In this document: piece by piece, positions 34,416 to 42,866 of the stretch
How positions within the stretch are numbered: position 1 is the stretch's first letter
Layout: every line of letters starts with the position of its first letter
Assembly (NCBI RefSeq): GCF_003259845.1
Contig: NZ_QLMJ01000023.1
Span: 124,001 to 188,000 of the forward strand
Source: Actinoplanes lutulentus
Lineage (GTDB): Bacteria > Actinomycetota > Actinomycetes > Mycobacteriales > Micromonosporaceae
DNA: 64,000 nucleotides
Direction of reading: 5' to 3'
Translations under genes and position numbers: made by a program
The notes under the pieces: generated by a model
Database searches by the model: none
Seen by the model: the letters and a program-made list of their open reading frames with translations, nothing else
What the model was told of the DNA's origin: nothing

Positions 34416-37135
34416 CCATTTCCGTCAATCCGATGGGTCCGGCGGAGCTGGAGCGGCTCCGGGAACTGCCCGACGCCGGCCTCGGCAGCCTCCGCACCGA
34501 CCGCGGCAACCTGCCGCTGGACGTTCTCGACGTGCGCGCCTCGATCAGCGGCCTGCTCGTGCGCACCGAGCTGACCACCGAGTTCGTCAACACGCACGAC
34601 ACCGCGCTCGAGGCGACCTATGTCTTCCCCCTGCCGGACCGCGCGGCCGTCACCGGCATGACGATGACCGCCGCCGACCGGACCGTCGTCGCCGAGCTGC
34701 ATGAGCGCAGCGAGGCCCGCGAGGAGTACGACCGAGCTATCGCCGCAGGTCAGCGCGCCTCCATCGCCGAGGAGGAACGACCCGACGTCTTCACCATGCG
34801 GGTCGGCAACATCCTGCCGGGCGAGCGCGTGGCGGTCCGGCTGCGGCTGGTCGGCCCCCTTCCGTACGAGGACGGCGCGGCCACCTTCCGGTTCCCTCTG
34901 GTGGTGGCGCCGCGATACGTGCCGGGCACGCCGTTGCCGGGGCCTTCCGCGGGCGACGGCCAGCAGCAGGACACCGACGCCGCCCCCGACGCGTCGCGCA
35001 TCTCCCCGCCGGTGCTGCTGCCCGGTTTCCCCAACCCGCTGAAGCTGTCGATCGGTGTCGACCTCGACCCGGCCGGGCTGGAGCTCGGCGAGGTTCGATC
35101 CAGTCTGCACACCGTCACCGAGCACGACGGGACTCTGCGCATCGCACCGGGCGAGCGGGCGAACCGCGACTTCGTGCTCCGGCTGGCTTACGCACCCGGC
35201 GGTGAGTCCGCCGTCGCCGTGCCCGACGGTGACAGTGCCGACAACAGCGGTGATCCGGGTGACGGCGACGGCACCTACCAGCTCGTCGTCCTTCCGCCCG
35301 ACACCACGACGCCGCCCCGGCCGAAAGATGTGGTCCTGCTGCTCGACCGCTCCGGCAGCATGGGTGGCTGGAAAATGGTGGCCGCCCGGCGGGCCGCCGC
35401 GCGAGTCATCGACACGCTGACCAGCGCCGACCGGTTCGCCGTTCTCACCTTCGATCATCACATCGAGCGCCCGGCCGGGCTCGATGACGGGTTGTCCGAG
35501 GCCTCCGACCGCAATCGCTACCGCGCGGTCGAGCATCTGGCTCGCGCCGACGCGCGCGGCGGCACCGAGTTGCTGTCGCCGTTGAGCACCGGCCTGGCCC
35601 TGCTGTCCGACAGCGCCGGGCGTGACCGGGTGCTGGTGCTGGTCACCGACGGTCAGGTGGGCAACGAGGACCAGATCGTGCAGGAGGTGCGGCCGCTCAT
35701 CGGTTCCACGCGGGTGCACACCGTCGGCATCGACCGGGCGGTCAACGCCGGGTTCCTGGGTCGGCTCGCCGCACTCGGCGCGGGACGATCCGAGCTGGTG
35801 GAGAGCGAGGACCGGCTCGACGAGGCGATGGAGCACATCCACCGCCGGATCGGCGCGCCCGTCGTGACCGGCCTGACGATCACCGGTGACGGCATCACCA
35901 TGTCCGGGGGGAGCCGCAGTCCCGCACGGCTGCCCGGCCTCTACCCGGGCGTCCCGCTGGTGGTGACCGGGCGCTATTCGGGCGCGTCCGGCGGCACCCT
36001 CACGATCACCGGACGCACCCGCGACGACCAGGACTTCCGGACCGCTGTCACGGTCCAGCAACGCTCCGAGCCCGCGGTCACCTCACTCTGGGCGCGGGCC
36101 CGGCTCCGAGACCTCGAGGATGCGTACGCGGCCGGCGACCACGATGTCGAGCAGGAGATCGTGCGGACCTCGCTACGGTTCGGCGTGCTGTGCCGCTTCA
36201 CCGCCTACGTGGCAGTGGACCAGCGTGTGGTGAACGAGGGCGGCCAGGGCAAACGGGTTACCCAGCCGGTCGAGTTGCCGTCGGGCTGGGAGATGCCGGC
36301 TCCTGCGTCCGCGGCACCGAGCTTCCTCGGCGTGTCGGCATCCCCGTTCGGAGCGCCTGACGCGATGTCATCGATGCCTCTCGCCGCTCCCCCGGCGCCT
36401 CCCGCACCGGCACCCAGCCGTCCGGGATTCAGCCCGGTGCGCGCGAAAACCGGCGGTGTCCAAGCCGACGGAACCCAATCCAGCGGCAGTTTCCGAGGCG
36501 GCGGAGCCCAATCCAGCGGCGGCCATGGCGGCGGCGCTCCCGGCGGCGGCTTGCCGGGAACACAGCCCGGGGGCAAACAGGCCGGGGGCACACAAGCCGG
36601 GGGCGCACAGGCTGGAAGCGCACCGATCGGAGGCGCACCCGCGGGGGCTGCTCCGCGCGGCTTCCTTGCTCCCGCCGCGGCCCGATCTCGGCGGACCGGA
36701 GCGTTGCCGATCGCCGACGTCGAGACGACCATCGCCGAGATCCGGGAGCTCGCCGCGGTGGAGGCCGACCGCCTCCGTGACGGCGCCGGTCTGCCCGCAG
36801 CGGATCGCCGCGACCAGCTCGACGACCTCGCCAGCCGTTTGGAGGTGCTGATCAGTTCCGTCGTCAGCAGCGAGGTGGAGGAGCTTCGGAAGCTCATCAC
36901 ACTCCTACGTGGAGACACCCCGCTCGACGAGAAATGGCCGGCGGCCCTGCACATCCTCGGCGACTTCAGCACCGCCACATCAAGCACCGCCACATCAAGC
37001 ACCGCCACATCAAGCACCGCCACATCAAGCACCGCCACATCAAGCACCGGCACGTCCAAAGCAGGCGACTCCGGTAGCGCAACCAGCGGACCAGCACCGG
37101 CCCCGAAGCAGAAAAAGCCGTTCTGGAAGCGCTGA
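34412..37135 (+). CDS. VIT and von Willebrand factor A domain protein
   Basis: 907 residues, no signal peptide. Residues about 10-140 are a VIT domain (LDVRASISGLLVRTELTTEFVN, LEATYVFPLPDRAAV, EEERPDVFTMRVGNILPGE in separate stretches). Residues about 300-480 are a VWA domain with MIDAS start Asp312 in LLLDRSGSMGG and later GGTELLSPL and VLVTDGQVGNE. After residue 650 comes a Gly/Ala/Gln-rich linker, then a helical segment (VETTIAEIRELAAVEADRLRD), then a Thr/Ala/Ser repeat and a basic Lys-rich end (KQKKPFWKR). Such proteins are thought to act as protein-interaction scaffolds. It is coupled to the MerR gene by a 4-bp overlap. Confidence 0.92.
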   Translation: MTISVNPMGPAELERLRELPDAGLGSLRTDRGNLPLDVLDVRASISGLLVRTELTTEFVNTHDTALEATYVFPLPDRAAVTGMTMTAADRTVVAELHERSEAREEYDRAIAAGQRASIAEEERPDVFTMRVGNILPGERVAVRLRLVGPLPYEDGAATFRFPLVVAPRYVPGTPLPGPSAGDGQQQDTDAAPDASRISPPVLLPGFPNPLKLSIGVDLDPAGLELGEVRSSLHTVTEHDGTLRIAPGERANRDFVLRLAYAPGGESAVAVPDGDSADNSGDPGDGDGTYQLVVLPPDTTTPPRPKDVVLLLDRSGSMGGWKMVAARRAAARVIDTLTSADRFAVLTFDHHIERPAGLDDGLSEASDRNRYRAVEHLARADARGGTELLSPLSTGLALLSDSAGRDRVLVLVTDGQVGNEDQIVQEVRPLIGSTRVHTVGIDRAVNAGFLGRLAALGAGRSELVESEDRLDEAMEHIHRRIGAPVVTGLTITGDGITMSGGSRSPARLPGLYPGVPLVVTGRYSGASGGTLTITGRTRDDQDFRTAVTVQQRSEPAVTSLWARARLRDLEDAYAAGDHDVEQEIVRTSLRFGVLCRFTAYVAVDQRVVNEGGQGKRVTQPVELPSGWEMPAPASAAPSFLGVSASPFGAPDAMSSMPLAAPPAPPAPAPSRPGFSPVRAKTGGVQADGTQSSGSFRGGGAQSSGGHGGGAPGGGLPGTQPGGKQAGGTQAGGAQAGSAPIGGAPAGAAPRGFLAPAAARSRRTGALPIADVETTIAEIRELAAVEADRLRDGAGLPAADRRDQLDDLASRLEVLISSVVSSEVEELRKLITLLRGDTPLDEKWPAALHILGDFSTATSSTATSSTATSSTATSSTATSSTGTSKAGDSGSATSGPAPAPKQKKPFWKR
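36970..37059 (+). repeat. 15-bp in-frame tandem repeat at the VIT/VWA C-terminus
   Basis: Five identical copies of CACCGCCACATCAAG (36970-37044) and a sixth diverged copy (to 37059) encode a run of TATSS pentapeptides. Identity extends to synonymous positions, which points to recent slippage rather than selection on the protein. Copy number may vary between strains. Confidence 0.9.
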
Positions 37136-37294
37136 GCCGCCCGACTCCGGACACACCCACTGTCCAACCCAACAGGACAAACCAACATCAAACAGCACCG
37201 ATGGCAGGGATCGACCGAACGGCTTCCCCACGCTGCCTTGCCCGGCCCGGTAAGTTGGTTCACCGATGTGCCTGACCGGGGGGTGGCGTAAGTA

Positions 37295-38308
37295 GTGGGT
37301 TCAACAGGCGAGGACGGCGGCGACACCAGGGAACCACTCCTGGTTCGGCCGTTCGTGCTCCAGGACGACGGCCCACAAGAGACCGAGCCGTCCACAGCGA
37401 CCTGGCCGGCCGACCCGACGCGGGAGATTCCGACCCAGTTGCTTCCGACGGTGCCGAGCCCCGCGCCGGGTGGCCCCAAGCCACCCGGCCACCGCCGGCG
37501 CCGCCCCATGCTGCTGGTCGGAGCGGGCGCGGCCGCGGTCCTCGCCATCGCCGGTTACGCCTTGCTGCGCCCGGTCATCCAGCCCGCGGTGTCAACGTCT
37601 CTGCCCGGCCAGGGCCTGCCCGTGGTGACCGGTCCGGCCCCGTCCACCGAGGCGACCGCCGATCCCGCGGCGGGCGGCATCGGCGACGGCACGGCGGGCG
37701 GGAACGGTACAACGGACGGGAACGGCACGGCGGGAAACGGCCAGGGCGACGGCGGCGCACAGGCCGGGCAGACCGGCGCCGCCGGCACGACCGGCACTGC
37801 CGGAACCCAGACCACGTCGCCACCGACCACTACCCCAACGGCCGCGCCGACTGCTGCCACTACGGCGACGACCACCGCCCCGGCAGCGACGACCACCACG
37901 ATCCCGCCGGCCGAGCTGGTTCCGGCGGACCCGCTGCTGACCGCCCAGGGCGCGCTGACCAGCCGCAACGGCCTCTGCCTCGACCTGCGCGGCGGCGACG
38001 CGGCGGAGGGCCGCGAAGTGCACGTCGACGACTGCAACGGCACCAGCCCGCAACGCTGGCGGCTGAACGCCGACAAGACTCTTGAAGTGCTGGACATGTG
38101 CGCCTACCTGGTCGGCGACGGCACCGTCGAGCTGACCGGCTGCGACACCCGCACCACCGCCCAATGGGCGCTCGACGAGAACGGCCGGCTCACCAACGCG
38201 GCGAACGGCCAGTGCCTCACCGACCCGTACTTCGGCGCCCGCCCCGGCAAACAGGTCACCGTCACCCGATGCACCGGCGCCAACAACCAGCAATGGTCCT
38301 TCCGTTGA
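37295..38308 (+). CDS. Membrane-anchored protein with ricin-type lectin domain
   Basis: 337 residues, from GTG 37295. The cytoplasmic N-terminus of about 68 residues is Pro/Glu-rich; one membrane helix follows a basic stretch (PGHRRRRPMLLVGAGAAAVLAIAGY, in pieces at about 65-90). The next 120 residues are a Gly/Thr/Ala/Pro linker. The last 125 residues form a beta-trefoil lectin with LCLDLRGGDAAEG, SPQRWRLN, AQWALDENG and NNQQWSFR, the QxW-type signature, and paired cysteines. It probably binds carbohydrate at the cell surface. The 159 bp before it hold no feature I recognise beyond the likely promoter. Confidence 0.85.
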   Translation: MGSTGEDGGDTREPLLVRPFVLQDDGPQETEPSTATWPADPTREIPTQLLPTVPSPAPGGPKPPGHRRRRPMLLVGAGAAAVLAIAGYALLRPVIQPAVSTSLPGQGLPVVTGPAPSTEATADPAAGGIGDGTAGGNGTTDGNGTAGNGQGDGGAQAGQTGAAGTTGTAGTQTTSPPTTTPTAAPTAATTATTTAPAATTTTIPPAELVPADPLLTAQGALTSRNGLCLDLRGGDAAEGREVHVDDCNGTSPQRWRLNADKTLEVLDMCAYLVGDGTVELTGCDTRTTAQWALDENGRLTNAANGQCLTDPYFGARPGKQVTVTRCTGANNQQWSFR

Positions 38309-38389
38309 CCGCCCCGCGCTTCTGTGACCTTGCCCCATTGTGTGCAGCCTTGCACAGACGGATTTTCTAGGCGCGGCTTTGCTGGAGGA

Positions 38390-38905
38390 ATGAATGCCCA
38401 TCGTGTTCGCGCACAGTCCGGCTCCGACCATGATCTGACAATCGGCCTCCACACCATCACGGAGACCAACCAGTCCATCCGATACGCCGACGCGAAGGCC
38501 GGAGCACTCGCCGCACTCCAGGCCCTCGCCGTCAGTGTCCTGGCCGCGCGAGCTGTCCACATCGTCAGTCGTCAGGCGCTCGTCCTGCTCTTCTGCTTCT
38601 GTCTGACGACAGTTCTTTTGTCGATCACTCTCCTCGCTATGACGCAGATGCCGCGGATTCGCAGATTGGGAGGACCGTCTGGCCCGAACCGCATTTCTTT
38701 CCCCTCCCTTGCCCTGATGTCCGCCGATGAGGTGCTCTGTACCCGATCCTCGGACCGGCAGATCGCGGACGTCTGGCAGCAGGCAGCGCGGCTATCAGAG
38801 ATCGCCGTGGAGAAGTACCGGTGGTTGCGCAGAGCGATGTTCAGCAGTCTCGTGACAATGACGTCGACGCTGCTCTGGCTGGCCCTGTCCGCCTGGGCGG
38901 GTTAG
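38390..38905 (+). CDS. Pycsar-type membrane effector protein (PycTM-like)
   Basis: 171 residues from ATG 38390; GGAGG lies very close, so an upstream start in the same open frame remains possible. The N-terminal cytoplasmic segment contains ETNQSIRYADAKAGAL (residues 25-40), the hallmark NxxIrxADxKAg motif of the Pycsar effector domain, leading directly into two membrane helices (about 38-58 and 62-84). A soluble loop of about 65 residues follows, with a DEVL and DRQIADVWQQAARLS helix, then a third helix at 150-168. Known PycTM proteins are activated by cyclic pyrimidine nucleotides and depolarise or damage the membrane. The stop overlaps the convergent SPFH-like gene by 3 bp, and a cyclase-fold gene lies 3 kb away. 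Confidence 0.78.
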   Translation: MNAHRVRAQSGSDHDLTIGLHTITETNQSIRYADAKAGALAALQALAVSVLAARAVHIVSRQALVLLFCFCLTTVLLSITLLAMTQMPRIRRLGGPSGPNRISFPSLALMSADEVLCTRSSDRQIADVWQQAARLSEIAVEKYRWLRRAMFSSLVTMTSTLLWLALSAWAG

Positions 38906-39900
38906 ACATCCTTGATGATCCGCTCTTTCTCGATCAATGACTGTCGCTCCCGTTCAATCATGACCCGTCGCTGCGGGGACGCGATGTCCAACGCGGTCCG
39001 CAACTGGTTGATCGCATCCTCACGCAGCGGGTCCATGTCGGCGGCGTTGACCAGGTTCCCCTTCAGGAGGTCCGTGATTACCATCCGGGCCTTGTCGAAG
39101 AAACGTTCCTTGCCACTGTTGAGCATTTCCACGACACCGGTGATGTCCTCCGGATGCTCGATCAGTTGAAGAACCACGAAATCGTAGTTGTCGCCGCGCA
39201 GCGCCGTGCGATAGAAGTCGGCACGCTGACTCTTCAGGGCGATCTCGTGGTCGGCCCTGGCTCTTTCCAGCCTGCCGCTCAGCTCGTTCAGTTCGTGAAC
39301 GTGCCCTTCCCGCAGCATCTGGAGCCGGTGTTCGTCCCGCGCGAGTTCCCCGGCCCGGCGTGATCCCTCACGCTCGGCGAGATATCGTTCGGCCGCGCTG
39401 TCCGGCCGGACATTGACCGACAGGAAGACCATTCGCAGACCGTACTTGATGTCACCTGTCTCCTTTTCGAGCGCCTTGACCATGTCAGCCTCGGCCTGCC
39501 CGCTGTCTTCGATGGAGTGCTGGCGGCTGACCGCTCGCAGCACGGGATCGAGGGTTCCCCAGATGATCGGCTTGACGTCACGAACGCCACTGCGCACGAG
39601 TTCGACCGCATCGGACACCGCCCAGACCAGCGCCACCATGACCGTGAAGAAGAAAGCTTCCTCCTTGGCAGGCAACCGCAGCGTCATGGGGATTGGATGG
39701 TTGGCGGAGTCCACCTCGTACTGCCAGATGGCCGTCCGGAGCCGCGTTCCGAACGATGGCACACTCCTACGCGGCGTCTCATTCCCGGCACAGCGGTAAA
39801 CAATGACGACGTTGCCCCTGCTTGTCGGCTCCGTTCCGAAGGAAAGGACCGGCGTCAAGGTCTCGCGGATGATGGGATCGAAACTCGGCTGCCCGTTCAC
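38902..39900 (-). CDS. SPFH/band-7-like coiled-coil protein
   Basis: 332 residues from GTG 39900, which overlaps the NTPase stop as GTGA. Residues about 50-190 are arranged like an SPFH (band 7) domain: LRTAIWQYEVDSANHPIPMTLRLPAKEEAFFFTV (two stretches), VKPIIWGTLDPVLRAVS, and GLRMVFLSVNVRPDSAAERYLAE. Residues about 190-250 form a charged coiled coil (GELARDEHRLQMLREGHVHELNEL in part), and the C-terminal region is helical with HPEDITGVVEMLN. No membrane helix precedes the domain, unlike classical stomatins. It is the last gene of a three-gene operon and overlaps the effector gene tail to tail. Confidence 0.72.
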   Translation of the reverse strand: MNGQPSFDPIIRETLTPVLSFGTEPTSRGNVVIVYRCAGNETPRRSVPSFGTRLRTAIWQYEVDSANHPIPMTLRLPAKEEAFFFTVMVALVWAVSDAVELVRSGVRDVKPIIWGTLDPVLRAVSRQHSIEDSGQAEADMVKALEKETGDIKYGLRMVFLSVNVRPDSAAERYLAEREGSRRAGELARDEHRLQMLREGHVHELNELSGRLERARADHEIALKSQRADFYRTALRGDNYDFVVLQLIEHPEDITGVVEMLNSGKERFFDKARMVITDLLKGNLVNAADMDPLREDAINQLRTALDIASPQRRVMIERERQSLIEKERIIKDV

Positions 39901-42035
39901 ACCGAAACCTCACACTCGTCGAGTCGTGCGGCTATCCGCTTGACGACCGCAGGCGCGGGCCCGTCCGGATCACCCCAATGGCGTACCTCGTAGCGAAGCG
40001 TGTTGAGCTCACGCCGTGTTCGCGGGACTCTCCCGACGAGCCAGACGAGTTCGTCGAGGCCCTCTCCGCTGTCAGGAACGTTGTTGGACAGCGTGCGGAA
40101 CGCCTGGACCGAAGTCCCAGCCATCGTCGGGTGGTTGAGCGCGACCCGCCACAGATCCGCGACCAGTACCAGGCGGTCCTCACCTGCGGCGACAGCGCGG
40201 AGTACGGACGGCGCCCGGTGCTCCTCCGGCGGTTTGGAGAACAACGCGATCAGCGCGAGCACAGCGGCGTCCCGTTGTCCCGCTTCGGGCCACGCCGCCC
40301 AATCGGCCATGTGGCGGAGTACCGCTTCCCCGGCATCGGTGCTGCCGTCACCGAATAGTTCGGCGACGGTGTAGGCGACCGCGTTCCACAGCCGCTCCAC
40401 GTAATCACCCGGCCGACGCTCCAGAAGCTTCCGTCCGATCACGTCGAGGGCGCGCGGAACATCGGTTACGCCGACGGGACCGCCCAGGGCCGCGGCAGCA
40501 GTGATCCGGCGCCGCTGGTCGCCAGTGGTGTCCCCCGGCGACGACCAGTGTTCCAGCAGGTCCCAGACGTTCTGATGCAGGCGGCGGCCGAGCACCGGCA
40601 CCCGCAATGCCGTACCGACCGCGCGGCGTTCCGTCCAGCGATCGCTCGCGGACCAGTTGAGCAGGAGCCGGCGGCATACGTATTCGAAGTCCTTGTCCGC
40701 GAACGTTCCGGCGGCAAAGGCAGCCCGCTCGCGAACGTAGGGGTCCGCGCCCTTAACCAACTCGTCGAGCCACTCCAAATAGATGTCCTGCAGGTAGGGA
40801 TAGTCCTCCCACAGCACAGAAAGCATGCGCCGCGAATAGTCGTCACGTCTCGAGACCAGTTCCTCCGTCGGTACGACGCCGTAGGCGGTCTCCCTAGTTC
40901 CTGGACGGCGAACGGCATCGACCGCTCGGAGCAGCTGACGCGCGGGTCGATCGAAAGGTCGGATGCACGACCGGTTCTCCCGGTCCTCGCTTCGTTGTAT
41001 CCGCTCGTCGAGCGTCCGCGCACCCGACACCACCACCGGATACGGCAACCCGTTCAGAGTGGCGAGTGCCAACGCGAAAACCCGATCCGTGCGGTTCTCA
41101 AGGTCGATGAACCAGTCCGCGGCGGAGCGGGTGCTGGCGGCGGCGGTTTCGAGTGCCTCTTCGACTTCGCTACGGCCAAGGACAACCTCACGCAGAGCTC
41201 TGCCTAGTGCGGCGGCTCCATCGGCGGCACTGATCCTGGCGCTCGCAGCAACAACCCGTGCGTCGTTCAACAGGTCCTCGGCTTGCCCTTCGAGTTCGCT
41301 ACCGATGCCATGTCTCAGGTGCCGCGAAAGGATCTCCTCGAATGGCGGGAACTCAGTGAGGTCGCAGTAGTGGCCGGCCATAGCGTGTTCCCACACGGCG
41401 TCGCGGGGCCAGATGAGAACCATTCGGCACGCTCGCTCATGGACGAGGTCGCGAACCCGTTCCAGCTGTCGCGTGCCGACGCCGTCCGCGGTCAGACCCG
41501 TCCATATGTATCCATACCCGGGTGTCAGATCGTCAGCGCGCAGGTCTGCCGGCCGCCCACCGGTGAGCCTGCACACCCGTGCCTCGCAGAACGCGTCGAG
41601 CAGGTGGGTGGCGGCGCACTCCCGGCCGAATCCGGGCCGGCCCCGGAGAAGGATCAGGTCCTGGTCCAGCATCCGGTCCCAGGCCAAAGCAAAGCCACCC
41701 GGCCTCACGAAGGTGTCTCGTGCACCGGTCAGGGTCGCCTCCGACAATCGCTCCTGAGGGACGTCGCCGGGAGCAACGAGACCCCCAGAGATGTTGAACT
41801 GTTGATTGACCTGTAGGCCGAAGGCGCGGGTAGCGTCGTCCAGGGCTCGGCCCAACGTTGCCACATCACGCACGTCACGCACGATGTTCTCGGCGAGGCC
41901 TCGGCTGTCGTACGGCTCGCCGTCATCGGTATCAGGGGCGGCCGGCGCTCCCTCGTCAAACTTGTTGACACCCTTCGAGGCCTGTTGAGAGTCCAGCTGA
42001 GGATTGGGCTTCGAGTCCTGGCCGACCTCGTTCAT
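39897..42035 (-). CDS. STAND-like P-loop NTPase with helical-repeat C-terminus
   Basis: 712 residues from ATG 42035, fixed by a 4-bp ATGA overlap with the cyclase-fold gene. Residues 75-112 carry NQQFNISGGLVAPGDV and a helix ending DTFVRPGGF, a lead-in common to actinobacterial conflict NTPases as I recall them. The P-loop at 132-139 reads GRPGFGRE: the usual Lys-Ser/Thr is replaced by Arg-Glu. The strand expected to carry Walker B (CRMVLIWPRDAVW) ends without a clear DE/DD. From about residue 420 helices of HEAT/armadillo type repeat (VRERAAFAAGTFADKDFEYVC in part). Probably a sensor or scaffold with weak or no ATPase. Confidence 0.78.
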   Translation of the reverse strand: MNEVGQDSKPNPQLDSQQASKGVNKFDEGAPAAPDTDDGEPYDSRGLAENIVRDVRDVATLGRALDDATRAFGLQVNQQFNISGGLVAPGDVPQERLSEATLTGARDTFVRPGGFALAWDRMLDQDLILLRGRPGFGRECAATHLLDAFCEARVCRLTGGRPADLRADDLTPGYGYIWTGLTADGVGTRQLERVRDLVHERACRMVLIWPRDAVWEHAMAGHYCDLTEFPPFEEILSRHLRHGIGSELEGQAEDLLNDARVVAASARISAADGAAALGRALREVVLGRSEVEEALETAAASTRSAADWFIDLENRTDRVFALALATLNGLPYPVVVSGARTLDERIQRSEDRENRSCIRPFDRPARQLLRAVDAVRRPGTRETAYGVVPTEELVSRRDDYSRRMLSVLWEDYPYLQDIYLEWLDELVKGADPYVRERAAFAAGTFADKDFEYVCRRLLLNWSASDRWTERRAVGTALRVPVLGRRLHQNVWDLLEHWSSPGDTTGDQRRRITAAAALGGPVGVTDVPRALDVIGRKLLERRPGDYVERLWNAVAYTVAELFGDGSTDAGEAVLRHMADWAAWPEAGQRDAAVLALIALFSKPPEEHRAPSVLRAVAAGEDRLVLVADLWRVALNHPTMAGTSVQAFRTLSNNVPDSGEGLDELVWLVGRVPRTRRELNTLRYEVRHWGDPDGPAPAVVKRIAARLDECEVSV

Positions 42036-42775
42036 CGGCCGGCCGGATCCGCGCCGAAGTTGGCGTCGCCATGGACGTTGCCTGCTACGCGGGCATGGGC
42101 GCCGTTGACCTCCCACTGCTGCCCACCGTTGTGGACTGTCATGTCAGGTCCGTGCGCTCGTGCCCTCGAGGAGCTCGCCGGCAGCGTCTCGTTCCCCGGA
42201 ATCGCCGGCTGGATCTCCGTTCCGGTAGCGGTCACCCAGACCCGCTGGACTCCGTCCTTGGTCTTGAGGTCTCGCAGACGGAAGGCTGTGGGATCGGGTG
42301 ACGTGTGGCCCCGAACTACGCTCCGGTAGAGGTCGTCGTCGATGGCCACCACCATCCTGGCCGACGGACTCACCGCCAGGGTCTGCTTGAGTACGGAGGC
42401 ATCGAGAACGGCGAAGGCCGCGTCGACCGCCGGACCCATAGATCCATAACGATCAATTGCTACCTCACCGCTACTCACCACGACTCGCAGGCGAAGCCTC
42501 ACCGCACCGACACGGCGGTCCGCGAGGGTCTCGTCGAGCAGGTCCAGGAACGGGCCGACGATTCTCCTCTTCGGCACGTCGGCGGAGACCAGTAGGTAGA
42601 CGCCGTCGCCGCGGTCTTCCTGGGTCACCGCGTCGGCCGAGATGTTGCTCGCCAGGCAGGCACCCCGCAACATGGCGTAGATCTCCTCGCGTACCTGCCC
42701 CTTCTCCGGGACTGACATCTGCCCTGATTTCTCCACGTCGAGGACGACGATGGAGGAATGACGTTGTTCGTCCAC
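42032..42775 (-). CDS. Class III nucleotidyl-cyclase-fold protein (possibly catalytically degenerate)
   Basis: 247 residues from GTG 42775 with AAGGAG 8 bp before. Residues 8-185 follow the class III cyclase fold: SIVVLDVEKSGQ with metal-ligand Asp13, QEDRGDGVYLLV with the second Asp57, LRLRVVVSSGEV, and GSMGPAVDAAFAVLDA. At the position where active enzymes have Asn and Arg for ribose and transition-state contacts, this protein has Asp118 and Ala122. The C-terminal 35 residues (VHNGGQQWEVNGAHARVAGN in part, then VHGDANFG) form a short motif I associate with actinobacterial conflict systems. It heads the operon with the NTPase and SPFH-like genes and could make, bind or sense a cyclic nucleotide. 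Confidence 0.75.
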   Translation of the reverse strand: MDEQRHSSIVVLDVEKSGQMSVPEKGQVREEIYAMLRGACLASNISADAVTQEDRGDGVYLLVSADVPKRRIVGPFLDLLDETLADRRVGAVRLRLRVVVSSGEVAIDRYGSMGPAVDAAFAVLDASVLKQTLAVSPSARMVVAIDDDLYRSVVRGHTSPDPTAFRLRDLKTKDGVQRVWVTATGTEIQPAIPGNETLPASSSRARAHGPDMTVHNGGQQWEVNGAHARVAGNVHGDANFGADPAGR

Positions 42776-42866
42776 GTGACAACTCCTTCAAAGGCGGGAC
42801 TCCGCCATGCCTACCGAAGGAAGGGCCACGCCGTCTGTGTACGAGTACCGGTTCAGAGCAACCGAT

